From the NCBI GenBank assembly GCA_963680875.1, contig OY804579.1, positions 29,311,804 through 29,375,803 on the forward strand: a DNA stretch of 64,000 nt, read 5' to 3'. A program made the position numbers and the translations under genes. Below are positions 13,078 through 24,420 of the stretch, piece by piece. Position 1 is the first letter of the stretch. Each line of letters starts with the position of its first letter. This DNA comes from Bathymodiolus brooksi. Taxonomy: Eukaryota > Mollusca > Bivalvia > Mytilida > Modiolidae. A model generated the notes under the pieces. It searched no databases. It had not been told where the DNA came from and saw only the letters and a program-made list of their open reading frames with translations.

Positions 13078-13312
13078 AACTTCATAACCAAGACCTTTCG
13101 TAACTTATTTCGTAACATCTTCGTACCTTTTTCGTAACTTCGTACCTTTTTCTTAACTTCGTACCTTATTCTTAACTTCGTACCTTTTTCTTAACTTCGT
13201 ACTTTTTTCGTAACTTCATACCTTTTTCGTACCTTTATTCGTAGCTTCGTACCTTTTTGTAACTTCGTACCTTTTTATAACTTCGTACCTTTTTCGTAAC
13301 TTGTAGCCCTTT
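13078..13312. repeat. Minisatellite CTTCGTACCTTTTT
   Basis: About a dozen imperfect tandem copies of an 18-20-bp unit, AACTTCGTACCTTTTTCTT, inside the long-TIR element. Short and AT-rich with no coding potential. Confidence 0.85.
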
Positions 13313-13767
13313 CATTTATCTATCGATCTATGATACTGTCAAACCTCTCAGTGAAGTCATAAGGAAGCTGGGTGACGTCAATTGATCTTCCTCATTGATA
13401 GTATTATAATTAACTGTTAAGAATAGACCTCACCCAGACACTTGCTTTTAGTATGGGCTCTCGCGCCATTGGAGCTCTCCTAGCTTCGTAGTGGACCCTA
13501 ACCCCTGTTGGCCTAGTGATCTTCCGGCTATGGGAACTTTGCTCCCATATTAAATAATATGCGTCCTATAACCTTATTATTTTCTACAAACTAGCCCTTT
13601 CCATGGTTATTTGCCCCTTCCCCGCCATTTTATTTTCATTATCTGCGTCCTATAACCTTATTATTTTCTACGAACTAGCCCTTTTACTGGTTATCTGCCC
13701 CTTCCCCGCCATTTTATTTTCATAATTACATTATTTATTTCAATAATTACATTTCTTACAACAGTTT

Positions 13768-13830
13768 GCCACCACCTCCACCACCACCACCACCACCTCC
13801 TCCTCCACCATCACCACCACCACCACCACC
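13768..13830. repeat. (CCA)n/(CCT)n microsatellite
   Basis: An uninterrupted run of CCA and CCT triplets. It creates spurious poly-proline (plus) and poly-glycine (minus) reading frames. No gene is implied. Confidence 0.95.
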
Positions 13831-13834
13831 CATT

Positions 13835-14442
13835 TCCCCTATCTTTTCACTATGCAACTTAATTTTTCTCTGTATTTTCCATCTCTTTTCACATTTCAAC
13901 TTACTTTTCTTCCGTGTTTTCCATATCATTTCACTATTCAACTTATCTTTCTTTCATAATTTCCAAAGCATTTCACTATTCAATTTACTTTTCTTCCATA
14001 TTTTCCATATTTTCCCTATATTTTCACTATTTTCTTCCATATTTTCCATATCATTTCACAATTTTCTTCCATATTTTGCTTATCATTTCACTATTCAACC
14101 TACTTTTCTTCCATATTTTTCATATCTTTTCACAATTTCTTTTGTATTTTCCAAACTTTTCACTCTTCAACTTGGGTTTCTTCCATATTTTCCCTATCAT
14201 TTCACAATTTTCTTCTGTATTTTCCAAATCTTATCACTATTCAACTTGGGTTTGTTCCTTATTTTTCATATCATTTCACAATTCAACTTGGGTTTCTTCC
14301 ATATTTTTCATATCTTTTCACTATTCAACTTATCTTTCTTCCATATTTTACCTATCTTTTCACTATTCAACTTACTTTTCTTCTGTATTTTCCAAATCTG
14401 TTCACTATTCAACTTACTTTTCTTCGTTTCTTACTCACTCAC
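13835..14442. repeat. 42-bp minisatellite, first array
   Basis: Imperfect tandem units of CTTTTCTTCCATATTTTCCA followed by TATCATTTCACTATTCAACT. Because 42 is divisible by three, long artificial open frames appear. The same unit recurs at 15292-15690, showing that the interior of the long-TIR element was built by local duplication. Confidence 0.9.
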
Positions 14443-14624
14443 TTACACAACTCACGCAATGATATTCCCAACATAATTAAGTTTTAAAATTCTTCTGTGA
14501 TTTAAATTTATTTCAAAGAATTCCCATTGCTCTAAAATATATTGTGTTCTCCAGCTATTTGAAAAGAGTATTGGGCAATGTTTTCCAGTTATCAGAAACA
14601 AGCATTAACAGTTATGCTATCTCC

Positions 14625-14700
14625 TTTATGTACAAACTGCCATGATATAACTGTAATATTGTTGAATGTGGCATTAAACACCATCAACCTAATCTTTTAT
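14625..14700 (+). repeat. SINE 3'-tail remnant
   Basis: CATGATATAACTGTAATATT is followed by GTTGAATGTGGCATTAAACA, matching the 3' tail of the SINE copies near 56718 and 52420. Only the tail is recognisable. Confidence 0.6.
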
Positions 14701-15291
14701 TTACAAAGACATATACCTACCTACCTATCTATCTACATTTTTATGAGAATTATAGATTTTATTAAATTTTTGCAAGTCATTTTCCTATCTTGATGAGTTT
14801 CAGATTTCCACAATGAAATTTATTTTACATAACAACCTAACACAGTGTTCTATATTTAGAGCAGTAAGAAAACTTACTTCCTGAACAGGGTTTTAGTATA
14901 TTTTACCTACCAAAGGCAAGCAAATATCTGTATATAAGTTTAAATATATCTATTTTCCGGCCAAGGGCAAGTAACTCTCTGTATATAAGTGTAACAATCG
15001 ATTTCTCTTTCTGCACAGGTATATGTCCACATACAGAGTTGTAACTTATTCCTCCACATAAAGAGTTATGTCCCCTACTGCAGTGTTAAACCTCCACATA
15101 AAGAGTTATTTCCCCTACTTTAATATTATCCTTGCACATACAGAGTTGTAACGTATTCCCCACATAAAGAGTTATGTCCCCCTATAACAGATTTATCCCT
15201 TCAGATATAGAGTTATTCCCCTTACTGTAGGGCATAATGTAAGCTTAAATAAATTACAGGCAGTATTAATTGTTTTGTAAAAAAAAAAATA
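14701..15291. other. AT-rich interior with short repeats CACATAAAGAGTTATGTCCC
   Basis: No gene is seen. Between 15020 and 15230 there are about five imperfect copies of CACATAAAGAGTTATKTCCCC. Before that, 14925-14995 contains two related copies ending in TGTATATAAGT. Confidence 0.6.
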
Positions 15292-15690
15292 CTTTTCTTC
15301 CATATTTTCCATATTTTTCATATCTTTTCACAATTTTCTTCTGTATTTTCCAAATCTTTTCACTATTCGACTTGCCTTTCTTCCATATTTTCCATATCAT
15401 TTCGTATTTCAACTTACCTTTCTTCCATAATTTCCATATCATTTCACAATTCAACTTTGGTTTCTTTTGTATTTTCCATATCTTTTCACTATTCAACTTT
15501 GCTTTCTTCCATATTTTCCATATCTTTTCACTATTCAACTTGGCTTTCTTCCATATTTTTCATATCATTTCACTTTTCAACTTACTTTTCTTCCATATTT
15601 TCCATATCATTTCACTATTCAACTGATTTTCTTCCATACTTTCCAAATCTTATCACTATTCGACTTTCTTTCCTTCCATATGTTCCATAT
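15292..15690. repeat. 42-bp minisatellite, second array
   Basis: Same unit and orientation as 13835-14442, with about nine copies. Open frames on both strands are by-products of the period. Confidence 0.9.
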
Positions 15691-16484
15691 CTTTTTTTCA
15701 TTGTTTCTAATGATTCTTTCAAATCAAATGTTCTTCTCTCCATGTTTGCTGATTTTCCAAGATTAATTCTCTTTTGCTAATTCTGGAAATATAAAAGAAT
15801 GATTAAAATCCTAACTTCATACGCCATGACTATGGTATTGTGGTGTTTACTCTCAGAACAGTGAAATCTATATAAACATATTACAACTCTGTAAAACGAA
15901 TATAACTTGCAACGTTACTTGTTTTCCGCGTACATGACGTCATAAGAAATTTCATTTTACCGTACTTTTTTCAAACCGCAACGTTTGAAATGCAACGTAA
16001 CTTGTTTTCCGCGTACGTGACGTCATTTTCCGCGTATCATATTTCCGTACTTTAAAAATTATTAAAAAAAATCATTTTTGTCACACTCTATTTTTTACAA
16101 GTTTGATTATTTTCCTAAATTTTCATTTTCGCCCCAGAATGTATTTTAATATTAATACTACAGTATGTTATAGCTTCTCAAAGCAACCACATTAATACAA
16201 TGTTGCCCAATGAGATGGTCTTAGCTCCTATACAAATGCTGAAGATTAAATATGAATTGTCTTACCAATCTACTACCAGGCTGAAATATATTGATAAATT
16301 GGACCAATTGCTGATCATCCATCAGTGAACGTCTACGGTTGATAACACTGTACGATCGTTGATACATTTCATCATTTTTATCTGATACTATGTAGTAACA
16401 CATTTCCCATCATTTATAAAATCATCATTAAATAACTGGTGTCCAATTAAAATGTTTATAGTATTACATGTGTGGATCCTGTTT
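15691..16484. other. Element interior with two CRE palindromes
   Basis: No gene is seen. Perfect TGACGTCA sites lie at 15935-15942 and 16018-16025, each just after a copy of TTGTTTTCCGCGTAC; the two copies form an 80-bp direct duplication. The rest is unremarkable AT-rich sequence. Confidence 0.55.
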
Positions 16485-16862
16485 ACAACTTCCAGTTGCG
16501 CATGCACACACACAAGGGAACTCCGAAGGGGTCAAGTGACCTTCGGTCACATCCGATAGCCATGTTACTACTACTAAAAAAAAAGCGCGGGAAAAGGCAT
16601 GGCATGCGCAGAATCTACTGGTTGCGTACACTCAGGTCCTCTTCCGGTCACGTGACTTTGTCACTTCCGGCCAAAAGGCCCCACAAGGGCGGAGATGGCG
16701 CAACTTCAGATTGCGCATGCGCAGAACATACTTCTGGACAGTATCACTTCCGGTCACGTGACTGATGTCACTTCCGGTCACGTCACTTCCGGTCATGCGC
16801 AATGGTTCGATCCACCGCACGATCCACCGCAAATACTAACTTATCTGTCCCCATTTACTACT
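16485..16862 (-). repeat. Right terminal inverted repeat with arrayed promoter-type motifs
   Basis: Reverse complement of the left TIR. It carries CTTCCGG (ETS core on minus) repeatedly, CACGTG at 16649-16654 and 16755-16760, a perfect TGCGCATGCGCA at 16712-16723 and partial NRF1-like sites near 16497, 16607 and 16793. The outermost bases read CCCCATTTACTACT and are followed by the GAGGTG target duplication. Confidence 0.85.
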
Positions 16863-19800
16863 GAGGTGTGTCAGGAGTAATTTATGTTATTGTCCCGTGT
16901 TTATGTAATGAAGTTTGAGGTATATCAGCAGTGATTTGCGTTATTGTACCGTGTTTATGTAATGACGTTTGAGGTATGTCAGCAGTGATTTGTGTTATTG
17001 TCCCATGTTTATGTAATGAAGCTTGAGGTATGTCAGCAGTGATTTGTGTTATTGTCCTGTTTTTATGTAATGAAGTTTGAGGTATGTCAGGAGTCATTGA
17101 TGCTATTGTCCCGTGTTTATGTAATGAAGTTTGATGTATGTCAGGAGTGATAAATGTTATTGTCCCGTGTTTATGAAATGAAGTTTGTGGTATGTCAGGA
17201 GTGTTTTATGTTATAGCCCGTGTTTATGTAATGAAGTTTGAGGTGTGTCAGCAGTGTTTTGTGTTATTGTCCCGTGTTTATGTAATGAAGTTCGAGGTCT
17301 GTCAGCAGTGTTTTGTGCTGTCCCGTGTTTATGTAATGAAGTTTGAGGTATGTCAGGAGTGATTTGTGTTATTGTCCCGTGTTTATCTAATGAATTTTGA
17401 GGTATGTAAGGAGTGATTTATGTTATTGTCCCGTGTTTATATAATGAAGCATGAGGTGTGTCAGGAGTGATTTATGTTATTGTTCCGTGTTTATGTAATG
17501 AAGCATGAGGTGTGTTATGAGTGATTTATGCTATTGTCCCGTGCTTATGTAATAAAGTTTGAGGTATGTCAGGAGTGATTTATGTTATTGACCCGTGTTT
17601 ATATAATGAAGCATGAGGTGTGTCAGGAGTGATTTGCGTTATTGTACCGTGTTTATGTAATGACGTTTGAGGTATGTCAGCAGTGATTTGTGCTATTGTC
17701 CCATGTTTATGTAATGAAGTTTGAGGTATGTCCGCAGTGATTTATGTTATTGTCCCGTGTTTATGTAATGAAGTTTGATGTATGTCAGGAGAGATTTGCG
17801 TTATTGTACCGTGTTTATGTAATGACGTTTGAGGTATGTCAGCAGTGATTTGTGTTATTGTCCTGTTTTTATGTAATGAAGTTTGAGGTATGTCAGGAGT
17901 GATTGATGCTATTTTCCCGTGCTTATGTAATGAAGTTTGAAGTATGTCAGGAGTATTTTGTGCTGTCCCGTGTTTATGCCATGAAATTTGAGGTATGCCA
18001 GGATTGGTTTATGTTATTGTCCCGTGTTTATGTAATGAAGTTTGAGGTGTGTCAGCAGTGATTTGTGTTATTGTCCCGTGTTTATGTAATGAAGTTTGAG
18101 GTATGTCAGCAGTGATTTATGCTATTGTCCCGTGTTTATGTAATGAAGTTTGATGTATGTCAGGAGTGATTTGTGTTATTGTCCCGTGTTTATGTAATGA
18201 AGTTTGAGGTATGTCAGGAGTGATAAATGTTATTGTCCCGTGTTTATGAAATGAAGTTTGTGGTATGTCAGGAGTGTTTTATGTTATAGCCCGTGTTTAT
18301 GTAATGAAGTTTGAGGTGTGTCAGCAGTGTTTTGTGTTATTGTCCCGTGTTTATGTAATGAAGTTCGAGGTCTGTCAGCAGTGCTTTGTGCTGTCCCGTG
18401 TTTATGTAATGAAGTTTGAGGTATGTCAGGAGTGATTTGTGTTATTGTCCCGTGTTTATCTAATGAATTTTGAGGTATGTAAGGAGTGATTTGTGTTATT
18501 GTCCCGTGTTTATGCAATGAAGTTTGAGGTATGTTAGGAGTGATTTATGTTATTGTCCCGTGTTTATATAATGAAGCATGAGGTGTGTCAGGAGTGATTT
18601 ATGTTATTGTCCCGTGTTTATGTAATGAAGCATGAGGTGTGTTATGAGTGATTTCTGCTATTGTCCCATGCTTATGTAATAAAGTTTGAGGTATGTCAGG
18701 AGTGATTTATGTTATTGACCTGTGTTTATATAATGAAGCATGAGGTGTGTCAGGAGTGATTTCCGTTATTGTACCGTGTTTATGTAATGACGTTTGAGGT
18801 ATGTCAGCAGTGATTCGTGTTATTGTCCCATGTTTATGTAATGAAGTTTGAGGTATGTCCGCAGTGATCTATGTTATTGTCCCGTGTTTATGTAATGAAG
18901 TTTGATGTATGTCAGGAGTGATTTGCGTTATTGTCCCGTGTTTATGTAATGACGTTTGAAGTATGTCAGCAGTGATTTGTGTTATTGTCCTGTTTTTATG
19001 TAATGAAGTTTGAGGTATGTCAGGAGTGATTGATGCTATTTTCCCGTACTTATGTAATGAAGTTTGAGGTATGTCAGGAGTATTTTGTGCTGTCCCGTGT
19101 TTATGCCATGAAGTTTGAGGTATGCCAGGATTGGTTTATGTTATTGTCCCGTGTTTATGTAATGAAGTTTGATGTGTGTCAGGAGTGATTTCTGTTATTG
19201 TCCCGTGTTTATGTAATGAAGTTTGAGGTATGTCAGGAGTGTTTTATGTTATTGCCCGTGTTTATGTAATGAAGTTTGAGGTGTGTCAGCAGTGTTTTGT
19301 GTTATTGTCCCGTGTTTATGTAATGAAGTTCGAGGTCTGTCAGCAGTGTTTTGTGCTGTCCCGTGTTTATGTATTGAAGTTTGAGGTATGTCAGGAGTGA
19401 TTTGTGTTATTGTCCCGTGTTTATGTAATGAAATTTGTGGTATGTCAGGAGTGTTTTATGTTATTGCCCGTGTTTATGTAATGAAGTTTGAGGTGTGTCA
19501 GCAGTGTTTTGTGTTATTGTCCCGTGTTTATGTAATGAAGTTCGAGGTCTGTTAGCAGTGTTTTGTGCTGTCCCGTGTTTATGTATTGAAGTTTGAGGTA
19601 TGTCAGGAGTGATTTGTGTTATTGTCCCGTGTTTATGTAATGAATTTTGAGGTATGTAAGGAGTGATTTATGTTATTGTCCCGTGTTTATGCAATGAAGT
19701 TTGAGGTATGTCAGGAGTGATTTATGTTATTGTCCCGTGTTTATGTAATGAAGATTGAGGTATGTCAGCAGTCTTTTGCGCTGTCCTGTGTTTATGTAGT

Positions 19801-21249
19801 GAAGCTTGAGGTATGTCAGGAGTGATTTGCGTTATTGTACCGTTTTTATGCAATGACGTTTGAGGTATGTCAGCAGTGATTTGTGTTATTGTCCTGTTTT
19901 TATGTAATGAAGTTTGAGGTATGTCAGGAGTGATCGATGCTATTGTCCCGTGCTTATGTAATGAAGCTTGAGGTATGTCAGGAGTATTTTGTGCTGTCCC
20001 GAGTTTATGCCATGAAGTTTGAGGTATGTCAGGATTGGTTTATGTTATTGTCCCGTGTTTATGTAATGAAGTTTGAGGTGTGTCAGCAGTGTTTTGTGTT
20101 ATTGTCCCATGTTTATGTAATGAAGTTTGAGGTATGTCAGCAGTGATTTATGCTATTGTCCCGTGTTTATGTAATGAAGTTTGATATATGTCAGGAGTGA
20201 TTTGTGTTATTGTCCCGTGTTTATGTAATGAAGTTGAGGTATGTCAGGAATAATAAATGTTATTATCCCGTGTTTATGTAATGAAGTTTGTGGTATGTCA
20301 GGAGTGTTTTATGTTATTGCCCGTGTTTATGTAATGAAGTTTGAGGTGTGTCAGCAGTGTTTTGTGTTATTGTCCCTTGTTTATGTAATGAAGTTCGAGG
20401 TGTGTCAGCAGTGTTTTGTGCTGTCCCGTGTTTGTGTAATGAAGTTTGAGGTATGTCAGGAGTGATTTGTGTTATTGTCCCGTGTTTATATAATGAATTT
20501 TGAGGTATGTAAGGAGTGATTTATGTTATTGTCCCGTGTTTATATAATGAAGCATGAGGTGTGTCAGGAGTGATTTATGTTATTGTCCTGTGTTTATGTA
20601 ATAAAGTTTGAGGTACGTCAGGAGTGATTTATGTTATTGTCCCGTGTTTATGTAATAAAGTTTGACGTCTGTCAGGAGTGATTTATGTTATTGTCCCGTG
20701 TTTATATAATGAAGCATGAGGTGTTTCAGGAGTGATTTATGTTATTGTCCTGTGTTTATGTAATGAAGTATGAGGTATGTCAGGAGTGATTTGTGTTATT
20801 GTCCCGTGTTTATGTAATGACGTTTTTGGTATGTCAGCAGTGTTTTGTGCTGTCCCGTGTTTTTGTAATGTAGTTTTAGTTGTGTCAGGAGTGCTTTGTG
20901 CTGTCACGTCTTTATGTAATGAAGTTTGAGGTGTGTCAGGAGTAATCTATGTTATTGTCCCGTGTATATGTAATGAAGTTTGAGATATGTCGGCAGTGAT
21001 TTGTGCTATTGTCCCGTGTTTATGTAGTGACGTTTGAAGTATGTCAGCAGTGCTTTGTGCTGTCCCGTGTTTATGCAATGATGTTTGAGGTATGTCAGCA
21101 GTGATTTGCGTTATTGTCCCGTGTTTATGTAATGACGTTTGAGGTATGTCAGCAGTGATTTGTGTTATTGTCCTGTTTTTATGTAATGAAGTTTGAGGTA
21201 TGTCAGGAGTGATTGATGCTATTGTCCCGTGCTTATGTAAGGTATGTCA
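16863..21249. repeat. 54-bp tandem satellite, block B
   Basis: Continuation of the same array after the long-TIR element, about 80 monomers. It includes a higher-order repeat of about 1.07 kb: the variant GAGTGATAAATGTTATTG followed by ATGAAATGAAG recurs near 17149 and 18222, with related copies further right. The block ends in GGTATGTCAG at 21249, where a LINE begins. Confidence 0.95.
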
Positions 21250-21602
21250 GAAAATCACTCCACCACTTTGTGTTGATGATATAAATAGATCTCATATCAT
21301 TGGAACCATCAACAATGGCAAAAGGTCAACACATTTGCAGATTTAAAAATTGGAAGATTAAAAATGCTATCTACATGTCAAAAACAAATCTGAAAAACAA
21401 CACTGAGAAGATATTTATCACAGAGGACCTGACAAAAACTCGTCAATTTATTGTTAAAGAACTCAACACTCAAAAGCGAGAAAATAAGATCCTTTCGTTT
21501 TGGACTTTTGACGGCCGTATTTTCGCAAAAAAGGATGCAAACGGTCGAAAACAGTTCATCAGGTGTGTTCAGGATATTGACAATCTGATAAATTCCGAAT
21601 AA
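21250..21602 (+). pseudogene. LINE ORF1 C-terminal fragment (nucleic-acid-binding protein)
   Basis: The first part (21250-21320) translates to a segment with VDDINRSHIIGT, then a frameshift near 21320 leads into a frame ending at 21602. Motifs seen are HICRFKNWKIKNAIY, KIFITEDLTKTRQFI and FWTFDGRIFAK. This pattern of an RSH motif, an RF-x-W-x(3)-R/K segment, an EDLT motif and a WT-x-DGRI motif is that of the C-terminal domain of ORF1 proteins in CR1/L1-type non-LTR retrotransposons. The N-terminus is missing because the element is 5'-truncated. It is inactive: truncated and frameshifted. The family call rests on motif memory, not a search. Confidence 0.6.
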
Positions 21603-22034
21603 AACATCGACTTTTGTGTTTTTCAAATACGGAACATTCGGACTTTTGATTTTTACAACCAATTTTTTGTCAGTATTATCCAAAACTTGCTTTATTAATT
21701 TACCTGAATATTAGTATATCTACTTTAATTGCTCCTTGAAATAGTTTACTTGATAAATTAGATATATGTATATTCTTACTTACCTACTTCATGTATTATA
21801 TCCAAGTAATTAAATATATGTTCACTGTTATAATCATTTTGTCAACAACATTGTAACACGTGGTTTTTATTTATTTACCTTTGTACACGTGTTTGCATGT
21901 GACCGATTGAAAAGGAGCACTCGATTCCAAACACTAACTTCTAAAATCAATATTACTGGATTTGTTTGGTTTTTTTTTGTTGTTGTCTTTTTTTTAATTT
22001 TTTTTTTAAAGATATTGTTAAAAAACTAAAGACG
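21603..22034 (+). other. LINE spacer after ORF1
   Basis: AT-rich, with a T-rich tract near 21965-22010 and no gene. It is cut by gypsy element 1 at GACG (22031-22034), which is repeated at 28834-28837. Confidence 0.55.
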
Positions 22035-22627
22035 TGTAACGGGCCGGGTATCTATTGAAAATGATATGTTAAAGTAAATTAAAATAAATAGGAAAATAAA
22101 CTGTAAGAAAGGGTTCGTACCTAAGTTACTTCTTATGGTTCGAGATTTATTGTGTAAAATGAAAAGAACCTATCCAAATTAATTGTATTATTTTAAAATA
22201 GTAGTCAATTTCATATCTCAATTTTGCTCAGTAAACTACAACTATAACTATAAATAGAATGTTGGCTCGCTTTGAGCTATTCAACGATCAAACGTTTTAT
22301 CAGAATAACAGGCAAGACTTAAATCAGTCATTTCTGCTATTCTTTAAACCCTGATGTCTGGTTTTAGCTCAGTTCAGCTCAATATACCTATTTAATCTTT
22401 CTAATCTTGTGGTATTCACTTCCCAAATGACACAAAACGAATGGCACCATCCGCGGCATTTTGACCGCCTTATATACTCTAAAATTTACTCGGGATCCTC
22501 TAATTAATCGATCACTTCTATGTAAAAACCCGAGGATTCTACAAGGGGATTTCCAACTTTATAAATACAACATTGACGTAATGGAAAAATAGCGCTTTCA
22601 GTAAAGTGTTCATTTCATTTCACTACA
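22035..22627 (-). repeat. 3' LTR of gypsy element 1
   Basis: 593 bp. On the minus strand it begins TGTAGTGAAATG and ends CCCGTTACA. A TATATAAGGCGG sequence on the minus strand near 22464-22475 is a candidate TATA box. The adjoining minus-strand sequence GGAGGCGTGGGTAAA is a weak polypurine tract. Confidence 0.93.
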
Positions 22628-23023
22628 TTTACCCACGCCTCCGAACAAAAAGCGTCCTCGCTTTCCTCAAGTGCGAGCATTGTTTTTTTAACCAAATTAA
22701 ATTATCCTTTTACCCTAACTTTTATCAATGATGCAACTAATATTAACTTTGACCCTAACACCTAAGCCTATTTTGACAAAAAGTAACCTAAACAACAATG
22801 TACATGTACCTACTAACGTCTGCAATTTTGAGTGCCACGGCCAAAAGAATAAATTTTGTGTTCCCTAGCAAATTTTGCCTCTGCAGCGGCCCCAAGGAGC
22901 CTACTCTTAGCGAACTCTGCAGGAGGGATCTTTTACGTGGACAGGTTGTGGCAGTTCCTGCACACGGGACCTCGGATTTAACGTCCCCATCCGACGGACA
23001 TAAAAAAATAACAACATATCTAT
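22628..23023 (-). other. Gypsy element 1 3' non-coding region
   Basis: Between the integrase stop and the 3' LTR. The open frames here on both strands lack recognisable motifs. Confidence 0.6.
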
Positions 23024-24420
23024 TTAATATGTTTCGTAATCCGCTAACCAAGCGGGTTTTCGTTTTTGTCTACCTGACCTTTGAGCTTCGTTATCTACCC
23101 ATACATTGTCTAAGATTTCCTTGTTGGAGTCAAACTCCATGGCATTGTCTGTTTTCATACTTTCATTTGGTAATTCATCTTTTGCCACTGTTTCCTCGTG
23201 AAACTCAATCTGCTCACTTTCATCTCCTGGAAGATTTTGTGGGTGTTTCTTTCTTATCCTATCCACATGTATTACTTGTGGTTTACCTTTTCGACCACAG
23301 TTAATTTTGTAAGTGACATCTGTGATTTTTGCTATCACTTTGAAGGGTCCTCTCCACAAGCATGCTATCTTGGTTGTTAACCCTGGTTTAACATTTGGAA
23401 AGAAAACAAATACTTGATCGCCTGGCTGAAAACTTTGCCAGGATAGTTTCTGGTCATAATATTTCTTCTGTCGGTGCATGGCACCTTTAACATTTTCCCT
23501 GACATGTTTATCAGTTTCTTCCATTCTGTCCTTGAGTATCCATGCCCAACGATTTTGAGGGATATGTGCAATGCTACGTGGCATGCAATATTGAATATCC
23601 ATCGGGGTTGTAACCTCTCTTCCCAACATCATATAATTCGGAGTGATTCCCGTTGTTTCATGCTCTGCGGCTCTATAAGCCATTGAAATGTAAGGGAGGT
23701 GTTCATCCCAATCGTTTTGATGTTCATTGACAAATGCGGACAACATCGTAAGTATTGTTCTATTATTCCGCTCGACCATTCCATCTGACTGAGGATGGTA
23801 GGGAGTAGTTCGAGTTTTCTGTATTTGCAGTAATCTACACATCTCCTGAAACAAGATGCTTTCGAACTATACCCCCTGATCCGTATGAATCACATATGGA
23901 GTCCCAAATCTAACTATAACCTCTTCAAATAAAAGTTTTGCCACTGTTTTTGCCTCCATTTTAGGCATTGCAAAACATTCTGTCCATTTAGTATAGTAAT
24001 CACTGATTACTAAAATATGCTTATTTCCTCCACTTGTTACTGGTAATTCACAAAGAATGTCCATAGCTATGCGTTCCATTGGGAACCCAGTTTCGACTAT
24101 TTGCATAGGAGCTCTCTTCTTCTTATTTGGAGGCTTCTTTTGTGAGCAGAACGAACAACCTGCTACTTTACATCCTTTTGCAAACCTGGCCAATAATACC
24201 CCTGTCTAATTTTGGCTAGAGTTTTTCGCATCCCAAGATGTGCAGATGTTCGATTATGATGATAGTGTGACAGTATAGTCCTTCTTTCTGTCATAGTTAC
24301 AAGAACTTGTAGCTTTGTTTTTAGTCCTTCTAATTGCCTAACAAGTACATCATCTATGATGGTAAGTTGGTCAAATTGAGCCCACATTGACTTCACTGTT
24401 ATTGACTCTCCTGTAATTTC
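23024..24420 (-). pseudogene. Gypsy element 1 integrase (broken)
   Basis: Integrase inserts the cDNA into the host genome. Reading on the minus strand, the N-terminal zinc-binding HHCC region is at about 24255-24130 (HHNRTSAHLGMRK, then VAGCSFCSQ). The catalytic core starts with VISDYYTKWTE (first Asp), then HTDQG (second Asp), then SDGMVERNNRT (Glu), so the DDE triad is present. A frame change near 24165-24190 and a stop near 23860 break it. The C-terminal domain has a WRGPFKVIAKITDVTYKI GPY/F-type motif and ends near 23024 after RSGRQKRKP. No chromodomain follows. The reading order fits pol of Ty3/gypsy. Confidence 0.88.

Larger units (their letters stand above)
11728..16862. mobile_element. 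Non-autonomous element with long terminal inverted repeats, 5.1 kb
   Basis: The left end, AGTAGTATATGGGGACAG, and the right end, CTGTCCCCATTTACTACT, are inverted copies. The inverted similarity continues for 530 bp on the left (11728-12257) and 378 bp on the right (16485-16862). The element sits in the 54-bp satellite with a 6-bp GAGGTG duplication. The ends are GC/CpG-rich. The 4.2-kb interior is AT-rich and holds minisatellites, a SINE tail and CRE palindromes. I see no transposase, integrase or reverse transcriptase, and the open frames inside come from a CCA microsatellite or a 42-bp minisatellite. It behaves like a foldback or MITE-type element that depends on an unknown transposase; I cannot name a superfamily. 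Confidence 0.85.

Noticed and set aside
13766..14476. 236-codon frame starting with poly-proline
   Set aside because: A CCA microsatellite joined to a 42-bp minisatellite. Several frames are open at once and there are no protein motifs.
22788..23304. 168-codon plus-strand frame overlapping the end of gypsy element 1
   Set aside because: It is antisense to the integrase coding region and lacks motifs of its own.
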